Below are positions 17,058 through 26,600 of a stretch of DNA of 64,000 bases, piece by piece. The notes beneath the pieces were generated by a model. That model had not been told where the DNA came from, made no database searches, and saw only the letters and a list, made by a program, of their open reading frames with translations. The stretch's first letter is position 1; each line of letters begins with the position of its first letter. This stretch comes from Kordiimonadales bacterium (lineage in GTDB: Bacteria; Pseudomonadota; Alphaproteobacteria; Sphingomonadales; Kordiimonadaceae), in assembly GCA_002401685.1 (NCBI GenBank), contig NVTU01000042.1, positions 1 through 64,000 on the forward strand. The letters are read 5' to 3'. The translations under genes were made by a program, and so were the position numbers.

Positions 17058-18608
17058 ATGGGGAGAGCGCCGAGCATGACCGAAGATACGTTTTTTGTCC
17101 TACCTGATCTGGTGCGGGGTTTCGCTCAGTCTCAGCCCGCCAAAACTGCCGTTATCGACGACGATCGTCAGCTGAGCTATGCCGAACTAGACGAACAGAT
17201 GGATATGGTTGCGGCGACGCTGCAGCATGCCGGCCTAAAGCAAGGCGATGCTATTTCCCTCTGCGGCTATAATAGCAGCGCCTATGTTGTGCTTTTCCTC
17301 GGCGCTTTGCGGGCAGCAGTGGTTCCTTCGCTGATCGCTCCTTCCTCCACCGCCGAAGGCATTGCCAACATGGCAAAAGACAGCCAAGCGAAAATGCTTT
17401 TCATCGAAGATAGTTTGGCTGAGGCAGTCACTCCTTTCCTTGAAGGCAGAACGCCAATCCTCTCACTAGAAAACGCCGCGGTTACAGCCTGGTCCTCGAA
17501 GGCAATCTCACGCCCGGCACCAATTAGAATTCGGCCTGACTGGCCGTTCAATATTATTTATTCCTCGGGCACCACGGGCACGCCGAAGGGCATCGTGCAG
17601 AGCCACGGCATGCGCAGCGAGCACATCAAACGCGCCGGCATTGCTTTTGCCTATGAGGCCAGCTCCGTCACCATGATCGCAACTCCGCTTTATTCGAACA
17701 CAACGCTGGTTAGCTTTATCCCTGGCATCGCGCAGGGCGGCACAGTGGTGATCATGGGCAAGTTTAACACTGCGGATTACATGGCGCTGGCGGCCAAACA
17801 TAAAGCCACGCACAGTATGTTGGTGCCCGTACAATATAAACGCATCATGGCTTTGCCTGATTTTGACAGCTATGACCTGTCCAGTTTTATCATGAAGTTT
17901 TGCACCAGCGCGCCTTTCTCTGGCGAGCTCAAAGGCGACATTGTTGCCCGGTGGCCCGGTGGCCTCGTAGAATTCTACGGCATGACAGAAGGCGGCGGCA
18001 CCTGCATGCTGCCCGCGCACTTGTACCCAGATAAACTTCACACTGTTGGCTTGCCCACAGAAGGCCATGACATACGGCTAATTGACGATGACGGTATTGA
18101 AGTTACCCAAGGTAAAATCGGCGAAGTTGTTGGCAGCTCGAATGCGATGATGGCTGGATATTACGGCCAGCCAGAGAAAACCCGCGAAGCCGAATGGTAT
18201 AGCCCTGAAGGCAAACGCTTCATCCGCACAGGCGATAATGGCCGATTTGACGAAGATGGGTTCCTGACTTTGATGGACCGCAAAAAAGATATGATCATCT
18301 CAGGCGGATTTAATATTTTCCCCAGCGACCTTGAGGCAGAATTGATCAAACATATAGCCGTAGCCGACGTAGCCGTTATCGGCGTACCGTCTGAAGACTG
18401 GGGCGAAACACCCGTGGCGGTTATCGTACGCGAAGAAGGCGCCGAGGACGCGGGCGATACAATCAAGGCATGGCTGGCGGAACGGGTTGGTAAAACCCAG
18501 CGCCTGCACGATGTGGTGTTCACCGACGAATTACCACGCAGCGCCATCGGCAAAGTTTTGAAGCGCGAACTGCGCGACACATACGCAACTACACAAACAG
18601 GGGGTTAG
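17058..18608 (+). CDS. AMP-dependent acyl-CoA synthetase / fatty acid-CoA ligase
   Basis: This cytoplasmic adenylate-forming enzyme activates a carboxylic acid to its CoA thioester via an acyl-AMP. The P-loop-like motif is YSSGTTGTPKG (residues 168-178). FYGMTEGGG is the A5-type motif. RTGDNGRFDEDGF and DRKKDMIISGGFNIFP form the hinge region, and the catalytic lysine is in PRSAIGKVLKREL near the C-terminus. Length (516 aa) is usual for medium- or long-chain and aryl acid ligases. The start at 17058 has AAGGAA upstream. Two DUF3089 hydrolases follow at 9 and 51 bases, suggesting that released acyl groups are activated by this enzyme. The substrate is not predictable. Confidence 0.93.
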   Translation: MGRAPSMTEDTFFVLPDLVRGFAQSQPAKTAVIDDDRQLSYAELDEQMDMVAATLQHAGLKQGDAISLCGYNSSAYVVLFLGALRAAVVPSLIAPSSTAEGIANMAKDSQAKMLFIEDSLAEAVTPFLEGRTPILSLENAAVTAWSSKAISRPAPIRIRPDWPFNIIYSSGTTGTPKGIVQSHGMRSEHIKRAGIAFAYEASSVTMIATPLYSNTTLVSFIPGIAQGGTVVIMGKFNTADYMALAAKHKATHSMLVPVQYKRIMALPDFDSYDLSSFIMKFCTSAPFSGELKGDIVARWPGGLVEFYGMTEGGGTCMLPAHLYPDKLHTVGLPTEGHDIRLIDDDGIEVTQGKIGEVVGSSNAMMAGYYGQPEKTREAEWYSPEGKRFIRTGDNGRFDEDGFLTLMDRKKDMIISGGFNIFPSDLEAELIKHIAVADVAVIGVPSEDWGETPVAVIVREEGAEDAGDTIKAWLAERVGKTQRLHDVVFTDELPRSAIGKVLKRELRDTYATTQTGG

Positions 18609-18617
18609 GCGAAAGAT

Positions 18618-19745
18618 ATGGGCAAGAAATCAATTATTGCAGGCGGCATAGTTGGGCTTTTAGCGATCGCGGGAGCTTACCTTTTTACCTCTGGAGCCTA
18701 CATCGCCATTCTCATTTCTATGGCTGAGCCTGATCACGGCTATGACGCCTCGCTGAATGTTGCTGCGCCAGATTACAGTCAGCAAAAGTTTTGGGCTGCA
18801 CTGCCTGCCACCAATGATTTAGCCGATAGCCTACCTGTCGGAGCAGTAGCGGCAACAGAGGCACCTGCGGACGTGTTCTTTATTCACCCTACAGGGTTTC
18901 TGAACGGCAAAAACTGGAACTCACTTCTTGAAGCAGAAAGCCGTACAGAAGAAAATACCAAATGGATGTTGATCAACCAAGCCAGCGCCTTTAACGGCTG
19001 CTGCGATATCTATGCACCGCGTTACCGCGAGGCCTCTATTTTCCGATATTTGACCGACGATGAAACGATCATCAAGAAGACCATGGATTTGGCCTACAGC
19101 GATGTCGTGAATGCTTTCAATCATTTCCTTGAGACCTACAGCAAAGGCCGACCTTTCATCATCGCCAGCCATAGCCAGGGCACTGAGCATGCTTTCCGCC
19201 TGCTGCGCGACCATATTGACGGCACCCCGCTTGCAGACCGCATGGTTGCCGCCTACCTGATCGGAATGCTCATAACAGACACCGAAGCTGATGCGCTTCA
19301 AACCGTTAAGCCGTGCACCGGGGAAGACGACAGCGGCTGCATGCTGCACTGGGCTACGTACGGCGAGAACGGGGCACCGCAAGACCGTCACCAAGTTGGC
19401 ATGCTCTGCCATAACCCTATAAATTGGACACGCGGCGGCAAAGCCGCCGCTAGCGACCATGTTGGTGCAGTGCCAATTTCCGGCACATTTGCCCGCGACT
19501 TTTTCAGCGATGACGGCCCTGCAGGCACGGTCTTTGATCCGCTCAAAGACCCAATCCCAGCGCTAACATCTGCCGAATGTGTAGACGGCATCCTGATCGT
19601 GCGCGACATGGACGGCACACTTTACGAGAATGCAGACTTGGGCGGAAAAAACTACCACGGCCTCGATTACCCGCTTTTTCACATGGATATTCGCAAGAAT
19701 TCCGTGAAACGGGTCTCTGCTTATCTAGCAAAACAAGGGCGCTAA
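18618..19745 (+). CDS. DUF3089 alpha/beta-hydrolase-like protein, copy 1
   Basis: The 375 aa product has an N-terminal hydrophobic anchor or signal (residues about 5-35) and a DUF3089 domain: DVFFIHPTGFLNGKNWN, MLINQASAFNGCCDIYAPRYR and the nucleophile elbow ASHSQGTEH with S186. The C-terminal NYHGLDYPLFHMDI likely supplies the catalytic histidine. The domain belongs to the alpha/beta hydrolase fold, and members are presumed lipases or esterases exported to the periplasm. It begins nine bases after the acyl-CoA synthetase stop, so it is in the same operon, and it has a close paralogue immediately downstream. The natural substrate is unknown. Confidence 0.85.
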   Translation: MGKKSIIAGGIVGLLAIAGAYLFTSGAYIAILISMAEPDHGYDASLNVAAPDYSQQKFWAALPATNDLADSLPVGAVAATEAPADVFFIHPTGFLNGKNWNSLLEAESRTEENTKWMLINQASAFNGCCDIYAPRYREASIFRYLTDDETIIKKTMDLAYSDVVNAFNHFLETYSKGRPFIIASHSQGTEHAFRLLRDHIDGTPLADRMVAAYLIGMLITDTEADALQTVKPCTGEDDSGCMLHWATYGENGAPQDRHQVGMLCHNPINWTRGGKAAASDHVGAVPISGTFARDFFSDDGPAGTVFDPLKDPIPALTSAECVDGILIVRDMDGTLYENADLGGKNYHGLDYPLFHMDIRKNSVKRVSAYLAKQGR

Positions 19746-19796
19746 GGGCTGACTAAAAATCTGCGGAGGCTTTAAAACAGGATCGGGGAAGCAGAT

Positions 19797-20930
19797 ATGA
19801 AAAAAGCGATAAAAATCATCGGCAGCCTTTTGACCGCTACCCTACTTGTGCTGGGCGCGCTGCATGTAAGTGGCACCTACACCCTTCGCGATATGGTGAT
19901 TGCATACTCGATGCCCAGCCACGGCTGGGGACAGGGCCGTGCCGTCGCTCCGCCCAACTATGCTGATCAAAGCAGTTGGGCAGCACTGCCCAAGACGGGA
20001 GATTTATCGGACAAGGTGCCCGCTGGGGTTACGGCAGCAGTGAATGCCCCCGTTGATGTGTTTTTCATTCACCCGACGGGTTTTCTAAACGGCAAGGACT
20101 GGAATTCTCACCTTGAGATAGACAGCCGAACCGAAGAAAACACACAGTGGATGATGATCAACCAAGCCAGCGCCTTCAATGGCTGCTGTTCGATTTACGC
20201 GCCACGCTATCGGCAGGCGACGTATCTGCGCTATTTTTCAGATGACCCTACGATCATTCCCAAGTCCATGGGTCTCGCTTATTCAGATGTAGAGCGCGCA
20301 TTTGATTATTTCATAACACATCACAGTGCAGGCCGGCCCTTCATACTCGCCAGCCACAGCCAAGGCACTGCACATGCCGAACACCTGATGAAAGCGCGCA
20401 TCGACGATACACCGCTTGCGGGCCGTATGGTGGCTGCCTATCTGATCGGCAATGTAATTTCGAACGATTTTATCGATAACCTAAAGTCGGTAAAAGCCTG
20501 CGAAACAGAAGCTGACACAGGCTGTATTATCCACTGGGTTACCTACGGCGAAAACCCTACACCGCAGGCCCGGCACAAAAACCTGCTCTGCACCAATCCG
20601 CTGAACTGGCTGCGCGACGGCGCACGTACAGAAGCCGCTGCCCACAGAGGTGCCATCACCCCGAGCGGGGAGTTTGCCCGTAAGCCATGGGGAGGCGACA
20701 GTGCTGCGGGAACCGTCTTCGGCCCGCTTGCAGCTCCCACACCGAACGTTACCTGGGCCGAATGTAGGGACGGCCTTTTAACAGTTGCTGATTTTACCGG
20801 CACACCGCTCGCAGCAGCTGATCTCGGCGGCAAAAACTATCACGGGCTGGATTTCCCGCTATTCTATATGGATATCCGCTTCAACGCTGTACAGCGCGTC
20901 GAGGCATTTTTGAAAAACACGTCTCAATAA
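19797..20930 (+). CDS. DUF3089 alpha/beta-hydrolase-like protein, copy 2
   Basis: A 377 aa paralogue of the preceding gene. It keeps the same blocks (FFIHPTGFLNGKDWN, MMINQASAFNGCCSIYAPRYR, ASHSQGTAH with S188, GGKNYHGLDFPLFYMDIR) and the same N-terminal membrane or signal segment. The two proteins are more than half identical by eye, with drift mostly in the surface regions and in the N-terminal 60 residues. This indicates an old tandem duplication with both copies maintained. It is 51 bases downstream of copy 1. A short palindrome (ACATCGGCCGATGT, 20958-20971) and T run after the stop may end the operon. Substrates may differ between copies. Confidence 0.85.
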   Translation: MKKAIKIIGSLLTATLLVLGALHVSGTYTLRDMVIAYSMPSHGWGQGRAVAPPNYADQSSWAALPKTGDLSDKVPAGVTAAVNAPVDVFFIHPTGFLNGKDWNSHLEIDSRTEENTQWMMINQASAFNGCCSIYAPRYRQATYLRYFSDDPTIIPKSMGLAYSDVERAFDYFITHHSAGRPFILASHSQGTAHAEHLMKARIDDTPLAGRMVAAYLIGNVISNDFIDNLKSVKACETEADTGCIIHWVTYGENPTPQARHKNLLCTNPLNWLRDGARTEAAAHRGAITPSGEFARKPWGGDSAAGTVFGPLAAPTPNVTWAECRDGLLTVADFTGTPLAAADLGGKNYHGLDFPLFYMDIRFNAVQRVEAFLKNTSQ

Positions 20931-21000
20931 AAAAACACCGGCCAAACACATCGGCCGATGTCTAATTTTTTAAGCTCCAAAAGCCATGCTCAAGTATTGG

Positions 21001-21627
21001 CTAGGGCGCGAACGAGTATGGTCCGCCTGCGTCGAGCGCGCGCTTATAGGCCGGCCGCGCCTGCAAGCGTTTCAGCAAGGCAATAAGGTTCGGAAACTCT
21101 TTCAGCAGATCGCGCATATTGGCGGCTTCTAGAATGAAACTGGTGTGAACATCCACAGCTGAGAGCGCATCACCCATGAAATAATCCTGCTCACCAAGCA
21201 CGGTAGATAGATAGCCGAGATGCAGTGCCTGCTCACTTTGGATACGCGGGCCGAGCGGCGCACCAGCTTCGCCGAGGTGGCTCACATACAGCCCAAGCAT
21301 CAACGGCAACATGGCCGAACCCTCTACATAGTGCATCAATTCGTTATACTTGTTGAAGCCGGCGCTGTCAGACGCTGGCGAAAACTTGCCTTTACCGTAT
21401 GTGCGCGACAGATAATCGATAGACGCACCCGATTCCGCCACGACCATATCCCCGTCCTGAATAACGGGGCTTTTTCCGAGCGGGTGGATTTTCTTCAGGC
21501 TCTCCGGCGCTAGGCGGGTAACCGCATCGCGCGCATAATGCTCAATAGCATACTCAACGCCGAGCTCTTCCAGCATCCACAGCACCCGTTGGGACCGGCT
21601 ATCATTTAAATGGTGTATCGTAATCAT
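21001..21627 (-). CDS. Glutathione S-transferase family protein
   Basis: The 208 aa cytoplasmic protein has an N-terminal thioredoxin-like GST domain (MITIHHLNDSRSQRVLWMLEELG, then GKSPVIQDGDMVVAESGASIDYL containing the glutathione-binding ES pair) and a C-terminal helical domain (LSAVDVHTSFILEAANM). The pattern SRSQRVLW places a serine near the thiol site. Family members conjugate or reduce electrophiles using glutathione. The gene is monocistronic here, converging with the DUF3089 operon and divergent from the M3 peptidase. The substrate is unknown. Confidence 0.9.
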   Translation of the reverse strand: MITIHHLNDSRSQRVLWMLEELGVEYAIEHYARDAVTRLAPESLKKIHPLGKSPVIQDGDMVVAESGASIDYLSRTYGKGKFSPASDSAGFNKYNELMHYVEGSAMLPLMLGLYVSHLGEAGAPLGPRIQSEQALHLGYLSTVLGEQDYFMGDALSAVDVHTSFILEAANMRDLLKEFPNLIALLKRLQARPAYKRALDAGGPYSFAP

Positions 21628-21927
21628 AATATTCTTCTTCTAATTGCTCCACTCACATGCCTTAAACTAGAGCGCGGCGTGTGAAAAAAAAGCCTAAGCA
21701 TAAATGAGGTGTGACCCTCAAAATATTGCCCTACCCCTAATTACGGCCGGAAGCTGGGGAAAACCCAGCTACATTAAGCTTTTGGGCAGGGTTTAACACC
21801 CCCCTGCTTGCGCCCGGCACCACATCAATTCGTTTCACCGAAAAGGGTTTGCTGCCACCCCGTGCTTTGACTAGGGTGACCGCCTGATAAAAATGGGAAT
21901 GTGGGACAATAAAAAGGGGAAATCACC

Positions 21928-24132
21928 ATGATAAAATCATCCTATAAAAATGGCCTTCTGAAAAGCGCCAGCATCGCGGTATTGATGCTTACGGCTGCGT
22001 GTTCAGAAGCAGAAACCAAGAGTGAGACCAAAGGAGCAGACGAAACAGTGGCAGAGGCACCGATGGCAACTGAAAACGCGCTTTTGGCGGAATGGAAAGG
22101 CCCATTCGGCGGCGTACCAAATTTTGACACAGCCAAACTGAGCGACCTGGAAGCCGCGTTGATTAAGGGCATGGCTGATAACTTGGCCGAGATTGAGACA
22201 ATCTCCAGCAACAGTGATGCGCCAACGTTCGAGAACACCATCGTTGCGATGGAAGACACGGGCCGCGCACTCAGCAGGGTATTTTCCTACTACGGCACAT
22301 GGTCATCCAATAACTCAAGCGACGAATTCCGCGCAATCCAGCGCGAGATCGTACCGAAGCTGTCAGCGTTTCAGTCTAAAATTACGCAGAATGATAAGCT
22401 TTTTGCCCGCATTAAAGCGGTTTACGAAGGCGACGAATTTAAATCCCTCAGGTCTGATCAGCAGCGTCTTGTGTGGCTGACCTATGATGGCTTTGCCAGC
22501 AACGGCGCCACGCTCGATGGCGAAGCGAAAGACCGCTACGCTGCAATCAATCAGGAGCTTGCAGGCCTGCACACGTCTTTCGGCAACAACGTACTGAACG
22601 ACGAACAGTCGTATGCGATCTACTTTGAAGACGCCGGCGCGGACGGTTTGTCATCCGCCTTTCTTGCCAGCGCCAAAGCAACAGCCGAGCGTAAAGAAGG
22701 CACTGGCACGTACGCGGTCAGCAATACGCGCTCCTCAATGGACCCGTTCCTGACCTATGCCACCAACCGTGAACTACGCCAAAAAGTGTGGGAAATGTAT
22801 TATAGCCGCGGCGATAATGCAGACCAGTTCGACAATAATAAAATCATTGCCGACATCCTGAGGCTGCGTGACGAGCGCGTGAAACTGCTTGGGTATGAGA
22901 ATTATGCTGCATGGCGCTTGCAGAACCGCATGGCCAAAACACCAAAGCGTGCGCTTGAACTGATGGAAGCCGTTTGGCCAGCAGCTACTGCACGAGTGAA
23001 AGAAGAAGTCGCCGACATGCAGGCTGTTGCAGACGGCGAAAATGCTGGCATCACCATCGCCCCGTGGGATTACCGTTTTTACGCAGAGAAAGTGCGCCTT
23101 GCGAAATACGATCTCGATAGCAATGAAGTGAAACAGTATCTACAACTGGATAAACTGCGGGAAGCCATGTTCTTTGTGGCTGGTGAGCTGTTCGGCTTCA
23201 GCTTCGCCCCAGTCGCAGAAGGCAGCGTTTCTGTATTCCATGAAGATGTGAAAGTGTGGGAAGTAACGAACAAAACCACAGGCGATCATATCGGCCTTTG
23301 GTATCTCGACCCGTACGCACGGGAAGGAAAACGCTCTGGTGCTTGGGCACGCAGTTTCCGCAGCTATGAGAATTACCAGGGCAAGATAACGGTTCTGGCG
23401 ACCAATAACTCAAACTTTGTAAAATCCGCAGACGGCTCGCCGACACTGGTTTCGTGGGACGATGCCACAACTTTCTTCCACGAGTTTGGCCATGCGCTGC
23501 ACGCACTGTCATCGCGTGTTGAATACCCAACGCTGAACGGCGGTGTGCGGGATTATACCGAATTCCAATCGCAGCTTCTGGAGCGCTGGCTTTCAACGGA
23601 CGAAGTGATCAACAATTACCTGATCCACGTTGAAACTGGCGAGCCGATGCCTGCTTCACTTGTGGCCAAAATTAAGGCTGCAGCCAACTTCAATCAGGGT
23701 TTTGGCACAACTGAGTATCTGGCGTCAGCGCTTGTAGATATGCGCTACCACACGAGCAACCCAGAAGGGCTGGACCCAGACCAGTTTGAGAAAGATACGT
23801 TGGCGAGCCTCGGCATGCCTGCAGAAATCGTTATGCGGCACCGTAGCCCGCATTTCGGCCATATCTTCTCAGGTGAAGGCTATTCGGCTGGTTATTACGG
23901 TTATATGTGGGCAGATGTCCTAACCGCAGACGCGGCTGAGGCTTTCCGCGAAGCGCCGGGCGGCTTCTACGATAAAGACGTTGCCAAACGCCTAGTGGAT
24001 AACCTGTTCGCCGTAAGGAATGCGATCGACCCTGCAGACGCTTACCGTGCCTTCCGCGGCCGGGACGCTAAGATCGAAGCCTTAATGCGTGACCGAGGTT
24101 TCCCGGCACCAAAGAAATCTGACGGCAAATAA
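21928..24132 (+). CDS. dcp: M3 family peptidyl-dipeptidase (Dcp-type), lipoprotein
   Basis: This zinc peptidase of the thimet oligopeptidase/Dcp family removes dipeptides from peptide C-termini. The active site is FFHEFGHALHALSS (H518, E519, H522), and the third ligand is probably the glutamate of YTEFQSQLLE. GYSAGYYGYMWADVLTADAAEAF near the C-terminus is the substrate-binding tyrosine loop of the family. The N-terminus is a lipoprotein signal with the lipobox LTAAC (C25), so the enzyme should be tethered in the periplasm, unlike E. coli Dcp. Length (734 aa) is normal. AAGGGG precedes the ATG. It is monocistronic and ends at a strong terminator. The symbol is by family, and exact specificity is untested. 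Confidence 0.92.
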   Translation: MIKSSYKNGLLKSASIAVLMLTAACSEAETKSETKGADETVAEAPMATENALLAEWKGPFGGVPNFDTAKLSDLEAALIKGMADNLAEIETISSNSDAPTFENTIVAMEDTGRALSRVFSYYGTWSSNNSSDEFRAIQREIVPKLSAFQSKITQNDKLFARIKAVYEGDEFKSLRSDQQRLVWLTYDGFASNGATLDGEAKDRYAAINQELAGLHTSFGNNVLNDEQSYAIYFEDAGADGLSSAFLASAKATAERKEGTGTYAVSNTRSSMDPFLTYATNRELRQKVWEMYYSRGDNADQFDNNKIIADILRLRDERVKLLGYENYAAWRLQNRMAKTPKRALELMEAVWPAATARVKEEVADMQAVADGENAGITIAPWDYRFYAEKVRLAKYDLDSNEVKQYLQLDKLREAMFFVAGELFGFSFAPVAEGSVSVFHEDVKVWEVTNKTTGDHIGLWYLDPYAREGKRSGAWARSFRSYENYQGKITVLATNNSNFVKSADGSPTLVSWDDATTFFHEFGHALHALSSRVEYPTLNGGVRDYTEFQSQLLERWLSTDEVINNYLIHVETGEPMPASLVAKIKAAANFNQGFGTTEYLASALVDMRYHTSNPEGLDPDQFEKDTLASLGMPAEIVMRHRSPHFGHIFSGEGYSAGYYGYMWADVLTADAAEAFREAPGGFYDKDVAKRLVDNLFAVRNAIDPADAYRAFRGRDAKIEALMRDRGFPAPKKSDGK

Positions 24133-24153
24133 CTACGTCGTAGACTAAAAGAG

Positions 24154-24190
24154 AAAAGCCCCGCTGAACATTTCAGCAGGGCTTTTTTTT
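24154..24190. terminator. Terminator between dcp and the convergent DUF2306 gene
   Basis: AAAAGCCCCGCTGAA (24154-24168) faces TTCAGCAGGGCTTTT across a three-base loop, with one mismatch, and is followed by eight T residues. It ends the dcp transcript and overlaps the stop codon of the minus-strand gene. On the minus strand a shorter T-rich stretch follows, so it may work both ways. Confidence 0.85.
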
Positions 24191-24794
24191 ATTTCGGAAT
24201 AGCGGCGTATTTCCTGACGTACCATTCGCCGTATAGCAAGTTTGGCACCCAGCATGACCAGGCGATGATCACATAAGCTGCTGCAAACTCCATCCCGAAT
24301 ACGATCAGGAACATTGGGATATGCAGGCGCAACGTTACCGCAGCAAACGCCAACACATAAGACCGGATCATCCACCGGCGGTGCTGTTGGTATTTCCCGG
24401 CCCGTGCCAGTAGATAACCGCGCACCGTGGTAAATATCGACGCTATTGCCAGCCCGCCAAAGCCTGCGGCAGCCACAGGCCCTGCATTGGTTGTTATCGC
24501 CATCACCGAAGCACCGAAGCCTGATAACAGCATGCTACTTACATAAGTACGCCCGGCCCAACGGTGATAGGCTGGATGCTTGCTGCGCCACCCAGGGTAA
24601 AACTGAAAGCCGCCAATCAGCAGCGCCAGCGGTCCAAAAATTACATGCAAGTACATAGCAATAGGGCGATCCGCCAAATGGTGGCTCATCGTTCCGCTAT
24701 TCTCAGCCATGCTTGCAAATAAGACGTAGCTCCAGCCATATAGCGCAATGGCAAAAGCCAGAAAAATGGCTAGCCCTAATAGAAATTTCTTCAT
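24189..24794 (-). CDS. DUF2306-type membrane protein
   Basis: The 201 aa inner-membrane protein has six or so hydrophobic helices and the DUF2306 blocks: YLHVIFGPLALLIGGFQF, HRWAGRTYVSSMLLSG and HRRWMIRSYVLAFAAVTLRL. The conserved histidines and arginines at helix ends suggest a haem- or quinone-related function, but none is established for this family. I set the start at 24794, where GAGGGA precedes the ATG (MKKFLLGLAIFLAF). A longer frame from 24839 adds 15 residues with no ribosome site. It follows the sorbosone-dehydrogenase-like gene on the same strand with a gap of about 70 bases on its upstream side. Confidence 0.8.
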   Translation of the reverse strand: MKKFLLGLAIFLAFAIALYGWSYVLFASMAENSGTMSHHLADRPIAMYLHVIFGPLALLIGGFQFYPGWRSKHPAYHRWAGRTYVSSMLLSGFGASVMAITTNAGPVAAAGFGGLAIASIFTTVRGYLLARAGKYQQHRRWMIRSYVLAFAAVTLRLHIPMFLIVFGMEFAAAYVIIAWSCWVPNLLYGEWYVRKYAAIPK

Positions 24795-24862
24795 AATCGC
24801 TCCCTCGCTTCGGACTCTAAATGACCCGTGAAGAGACATTTATGCCAAATGCGAGGGCCGCG

Positions 24863-26350
24863 TCAATATTCTGAAAGCAAATAGATAGCTAAGGCTCTGC
24901 GCTCCTCATCCGTCAAATCAGGCCGCGGCATCGGCCCAGACGGCGCATCAAGAAACGCCTGCAAGCTTTCAATAGTATAGCGCCTGCCTAGCTTTTTAAG
25001 CTGCTTTACCTGCACGCCTTCTGGTGCCTGCTTGGCATCATGACAGAAGGCACAGGAGTTACTTTCGAATAGATCCAACCCTGTTCCGCGGAATGCAATG
25101 AGCTCCGTTTCGCCGATGCCTTCAAGGGGATTGCTAGCGGACGCACTGGTAGCAAGGGTGCTTCCCGGCACAATAATATCGCCCCAGCCGATTTTATAGA
25201 TGGTGCCGGAATAATCGTCAGAAACATAGATCGCACCGTCTGCACCCTGCACAATATCCACGGGCCTGCCAATAACGTCTTCGTCTTTCTCGAACCCTGT
25301 CAGGAAATCGGCTTCGGTGACGGACCCGTCCTCCCCAAACTCAAGCGACACAAGTTTGTAACCAGAAAGCGTGCTGCGGTTCCATGATCCGTGCAAGGCA
25401 ACCAGTGCCTTTCCGCCGTATCCTTCAGGCGATGTAGCCGCATCAAGGAATTTGATCCCCATCGGGGCCACGTGAGCACCCAGACCATGTACCATCGCGC
25501 GCGAACTGGCAATCTCAGTTTCCCGGCCCGCACCGAAATCTGGGTCAACAACCAAATCATCAAAGGTGAAAGGCCAACCGTAAAATTGGTCAGCCTCAAT
25601 TAGGTTAATTTCGCAGTGCGGGATATCATCCCCCAGTAGGTCGCGGCCATTATCTGTGCCGTAAAGCCTTCCTGTGCTGGGCTGCCAATCGAACCCAACA
25701 GTGTTCCGCAAGCCTGTCGCAAAAATTTCTGCATCCGAACCATCAGGTTTCATCCGCAACATCGCAGCACGGAAAGGGTGCTCTTCAATGCACGCATTGC
25801 AAGTAGAACCCACCGTTACATAGAGCCAGCCGCCGGGGCCGAAATCAATTGTCCGGGTTTTGTGGTTGCCGCCGGGTGGTAAGTCACTAAATACTGGCTC
25901 AAGCACTCCAATTTTTCGTGTTTCGGCATCGAAAAGAGCGCGCCCGATACCGCCTGTTTCAGCCACATAAAGATAGCCGTCCTTGATCGCCAACCCGTGC
26001 GGTTGATCAAGGCCTGTTAGCAATACCGTGCGACCGTCCGAGGCGCCGTCACCGTTACTATCAGCGTGCAGCAGGATCACTTCGCCTGGACGCATACTGG
26101 AAACAACAATGTCCCCGCGGCTGGTCACCCGCATCATGCGCGCATTATTTATATTCGCCGCAAAAACGCCGATACTAAACCCTGCAGGTAACTGGAAACG
26201 GCCATCAATGGTAGCTTCCGTCGGCGTCGCAAGCTGTTTGCCTGTGATGAAATCGAGCAGCGGCCCGTTTGTCGTTGGTTTCAAATAGAGGCCAACGGCC
26301 AACAGAATAACGACAATTGCAACAAACCCTAATGCGATCTTGCGGAACAT
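24863..26350 (-). CDS. Sorbosone-dehydrogenase-like PQQ beta-propeller with C-terminal cytochrome c
   Basis: The 495 aa product starts with a signal or anchor helix (MFRKIALGFVAIVVILLAVGL) and continues as a six-bladed propeller of the glucose/sorbosone dehydrogenase family. Blocks are QPHGLAIKDGYLYVAETGG, PPGGNHKTRTIDFGPGGWLY, VGSTCNACIEEHPFRA and ATGLRNTVGFDWQP. A haem c site, CAFCH (C433, C436, H437), lies near the C-terminus. The enzyme probably oxidises a sugar or aldose in the periplasm with PQQ and passes electrons through its own haem. The start at 26350 has AAGGAG upstream, so an earlier in-frame ATG at 26392 is unlikely. The substrate is not known. Confidence 0.85.
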   Translation of the reverse strand: MFRKIALGFVAIVVILLAVGLYLKPTTNGPLLDFITGKQLATPTEATIDGRFQLPAGFSIGVFAANINNARMMRVTSRGDIVVSSMRPGEVILLHADSNGDGASDGRTVLLTGLDQPHGLAIKDGYLYVAETGGIGRALFDAETRKIGVLEPVFSDLPPGGNHKTRTIDFGPGGWLYVTVGSTCNACIEEHPFRAAMLRMKPDGSDAEIFATGLRNTVGFDWQPSTGRLYGTDNGRDLLGDDIPHCEINLIEADQFYGWPFTFDDLVVDPDFGAGRETEIASSRAMVHGLGAHVAPMGIKFLDAATSPEGYGGKALVALHGSWNRSTLSGYKLVSLEFGEDGSVTEADFLTGFEKDEDVIGRPVDIVQGADGAIYVSDDYSGTIYKIGWGDIIVPGSTLATSASASNPLEGIGETELIAFRGTGLDLFESNSCAFCHDAKQAPEGVQVKQLKKLGRRYTIESLQAFLDAPSGPMPRPDLTDEERRALAIYLLSEY

Positions 26351-26600
26351 GCCGCTTCTCCTTCTCAGTAGATGCCGCCCCGCACGGGCCAAAACGATCT
26401 TGTTAAAAAGTTACATTAAAAACTAGGCTTCACAAACGGCCTTTCAAACTTAATCACAGATAAGCCGAAGTATTGTAGCTCTCAAATACCATGATCACCA
26501 AATCCGGTAACTCTTTATTAAAGGTCGTATGACAAGTTTAAGTCTCACAGACTTTGCGCCTCCAGCCTAATTAAGGCTTTAAAGTAAAAGAGTAATTTTG

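Noticed and set aside
17508-18068. A 186-codon minus-strand frame inside the acyl-CoA synthetase
   Set aside because: It is antisense to the conserved adenylation motifs and shows no protein family signature.
23198-23596. A 132-codon minus-strand frame inside the M3 peptidase
   Set aside because: It covers the active-site region of the peptidase and has no independent evidence.
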